Source of the DNA: Zelopaecilomyces penicillatus
Lineage: Eukaryota; Ascomycota; Sordariomycetes; Hypocreales; Pseudodiploosporaceae
DNA length: 64,000 bases
NCBI GenBank assembly: GCA_005765155.1
Contig: VCCP01000001.1
Span: 6,324,001-6,388,000 of the forward strand
Direction: 5' to 3'
Shown piece after piece: positions 62,281 to 64,000 of this stretch (within the stretch, counting starts at the first letter, position 1; the number at the start of each line of letters is the position of its first letter). Position numbers and translations under genes: made by a program. Under the pieces are notes generated by a model, which worked only from the letters and a program-made list of their open reading frames with translations, was not told the origin of the DNA and ran no database searches.

Positions 62281-64000
62281 ATGGCCAGTCGCCCAGATGG
62301 ACTAGACTCCACCACATTTGGTGATGGTCAAGAACCTCCAGATACAGACTCAGTGGGCTCATACACCAGCGACAATGAGGTTGAGAGTGGCGCCAGGCTG
62401 TGCCAGTGGCGGACCTCTGAGTTTCACGACCAAGAATGCCATCGTTACTTTGACTGCCCCTCCCACCTTGTCGAGAGGGAGCTGTCTGCAGACCATCCTG
62501 CGGAGGAGCACAACATCTCTGAAGGGGGCAATATTAGGGACACAAACATAGGAATGGCTGGAACATCGTCAAGACACCATGTCAACGAGTTCTTGGGATC
62601 GAACACGGGACGTATCGAAAACGATCAAGGCCACGGAGAGAATATAGTCGCTTCGGGATCAACTGCAGTATTAGTTCAGGAGACGCCTGGCTCAACACCC
62701 GAAGATGCAGAAACCCATCCTCGTCTATACCACACGATAAACTTTCCCGATCGTACATTATCAGAAAGTCGAAATCGCATACGCTCTCATGACGAACATA
62801 GTGACCAAGACGAATCGAACAGAGCCAGCGAAGGTCTACCACGTCATTATGCTGTGTTAGACCGCGATAGAGCAGATACCGAGGCTGTAGGAGATTCAAG
62901 AGTCACTAGAGAGAACACGTCAGGGGATGCCACTCATAACCATCGCCCAACGTCTACTCCTGGAGGCAGGATGTTGAGAGGGCCAATCTCTAGCCCGTCC
63001 CCGCTCCAACATCGAGGCACTAATCACAGCGGGACATCGGAATTCACTTTGCCTAGATGGCAGCCTGATGCAGAGGTCACGTATTGTCCTATCTGCCACA
63101 CGCAATTTAGCATCTTTGTGCGGAAACACCACTGCAGGTTCGTGATACCCAGCAGCCAACTATAAAGCAGAGCAGGGCTGACAATTTGTAGAAAATGCGG
63201 AAGGGTAGTTTGTAACTCGTGCTCGCCGCATAGGATTATAATTCCGCACCAGTTTATAGTCCGGCCCCCAGGCACCGAAATGCCTCTGCCACAAAGCTTG
63301 CTCATTGACGGCTTGGGTGCAGGATATGTGAACGTGAACGGCCTCGCAGGAGGCGAGCGCGTGCGGTTGTGCAATCCTTGTGTTCCGGACCCAAACACTG
63401 CCCCGCCTCAAAGCCCAGTATCGAATTCTGTGGTATCGTCTCGTTCCGCTCGTCATCGGTCTCGAAGTAGCCTAGGAGGAGCGTATCCAACTACGACGTC
63501 CACCAACCGCTATGGCGTAGTTTTCGCACCTAACCAAACTGGGGATGCTCATCGACACTACTCTTCTAGAACCAGAAGTATTACAATGGTAAGTAGTTAC
63601 AAAGTTGAGAGCAGTCAGGGGTGGTGCTAATATTTGTATAGCTGCCAGATCCAGCGTCTCAGAGGGCGGTGGGGGGTTCCTCCTCCCGTAGACGTACCAG
63701 CGCAACATATCAGTCTCCTTTGGAGCGACTATTAGCCGTTGGCCCCTCTAGCCTATCCTCGGCGACGACTAATTATAATAGTCGACGGGCTTTCGTGGGG
63801 GAGGGTACCTCATCTTCTAGGCAACGAGCTCTACCACCTCCTCCTCAGATAGCCGAAGAGGACGAATGTCCCATCTGCCACCAGGAGTTGCCGTCTCGTA
63901 CTCTCACAAATTTTGAGGCACTTCGAGAGTCACACATTAACAATTGTGTTCATACTCATAGCACATACAGCAGCCCTCGAGGTGGTGGAGGTGACAGTGC
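62281..64000 (+). CDS. FYVE zinc-finger protein, C-terminus beyond the window
   Basis: Exons 62281-63137, 63192-63588 and 63642 onward; about 537 residues are visible and the frame is open at the window end. The first 250 residues are acidic, Ser/His-rich and probably disordered. A FYVE domain begins at WQPD (260-263), with CPIC, RKHHCR, KCGRVVC and NSCSPHR, and a closing CNPC pair. All hallmark motifs for phosphatidylinositol 3-phosphate binding are present, so endosome/vacuole membrane targeting is expected. About 40 residues separate the HRIIIP strand from the last cysteine pair, longer than usual. After a Ser/Arg-rich linker a further CPIC...H...C pattern (DECPICHQELPS) appears. A RING beyond the window, as in yeast Pib1, would fit, but that part is not visible. 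Confidence 0.88.

Overview
The window is nuclear DNA of a filamentous ascomycete. Genes carry short introns (mostly 50-100 nt) with GTRNGT donors and CTAAC-like branch sites. The protein set (CRH cell-wall transglycosylase, KDM1 with an HMG box, hydrolase-NACHT-WD receptor, Zn2Cys6 factor) is typical of Pezizomycotina. Protein style and intergenic sequence suggest Sordariomycetes, probably Hypocreales; that placement is inference. I read 13 intact or window-truncated protein genes, one gene relic, and no convincing tRNA or rRNA.

Layout. 1-12833: a 12.8 kb stretch with no supportable gene, only microsatellites, short inverted repeats and scattered TAGGTA/TACCTA motifs. 12834-14046 (+): GPI-anchored GH16 CRH transglycosylase. 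15058-18243 (-) and 18735-19968 (+): DNA topoisomerase I and mitochondrial F1-ATPase gamma, divergent from a 491 bp shared promoter. 20358-23694 (-): KDM1/LSD1-type histone demethylase with HMG box. 24457-26796 (-): VPS33. 27645-28286 (-): UBE2W-like ubiquitin-conjugating enzyme. 29013-29438 (-): C-terminal relic of a second WD-repeat receptor. 29765-34978 (-): intact hydrolase-NACHT-WD receptor (fungal NLR). 36531-38063 (+): calmodulin-dependent kinase. 39039-40245 (-): conserved-looking protein of unknown function. 44367-46297 (-): histidyl-tRNA synthetase with a mitochondrial presequence. 46799-51363 (-): full-length ABCB/MDR exporter in ten exons. 53273-54634 (-): membrane-anchored alpha/beta hydrolase. 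55682-58905 (-): transcription factor with two C2H2 fingers, a Zn2Cys6 cluster and a fungal regulatory domain. 62281-end (+): FYVE-domain protein cut by the window edge.

Most of the window is housekeeping (topoisomerase, ATP synthase, vacuolar trafficking, tRNA charging, signalling). The accessory-type part is the receptor and its relic at 29-35 kb. The exporter, hydrolase and transcription factor at 46.8-58.9 kb lie on one strand but lack any biosynthetic backbone enzyme, so I do not call a metabolite cluster.

Points most worth a second look: the paralogous receptor tail next to the intact receptor; the histidyl-tRNA synthetase intron whose expected acceptor is not AG; the cluster of perfect hairpins at 9545-9660; KDM1 without a recognisable tower coiled coil; and the very long gene-free block at the start. 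All exon boundaries were derived by hand from splice consensus and reading-frame continuity, without transcript data.
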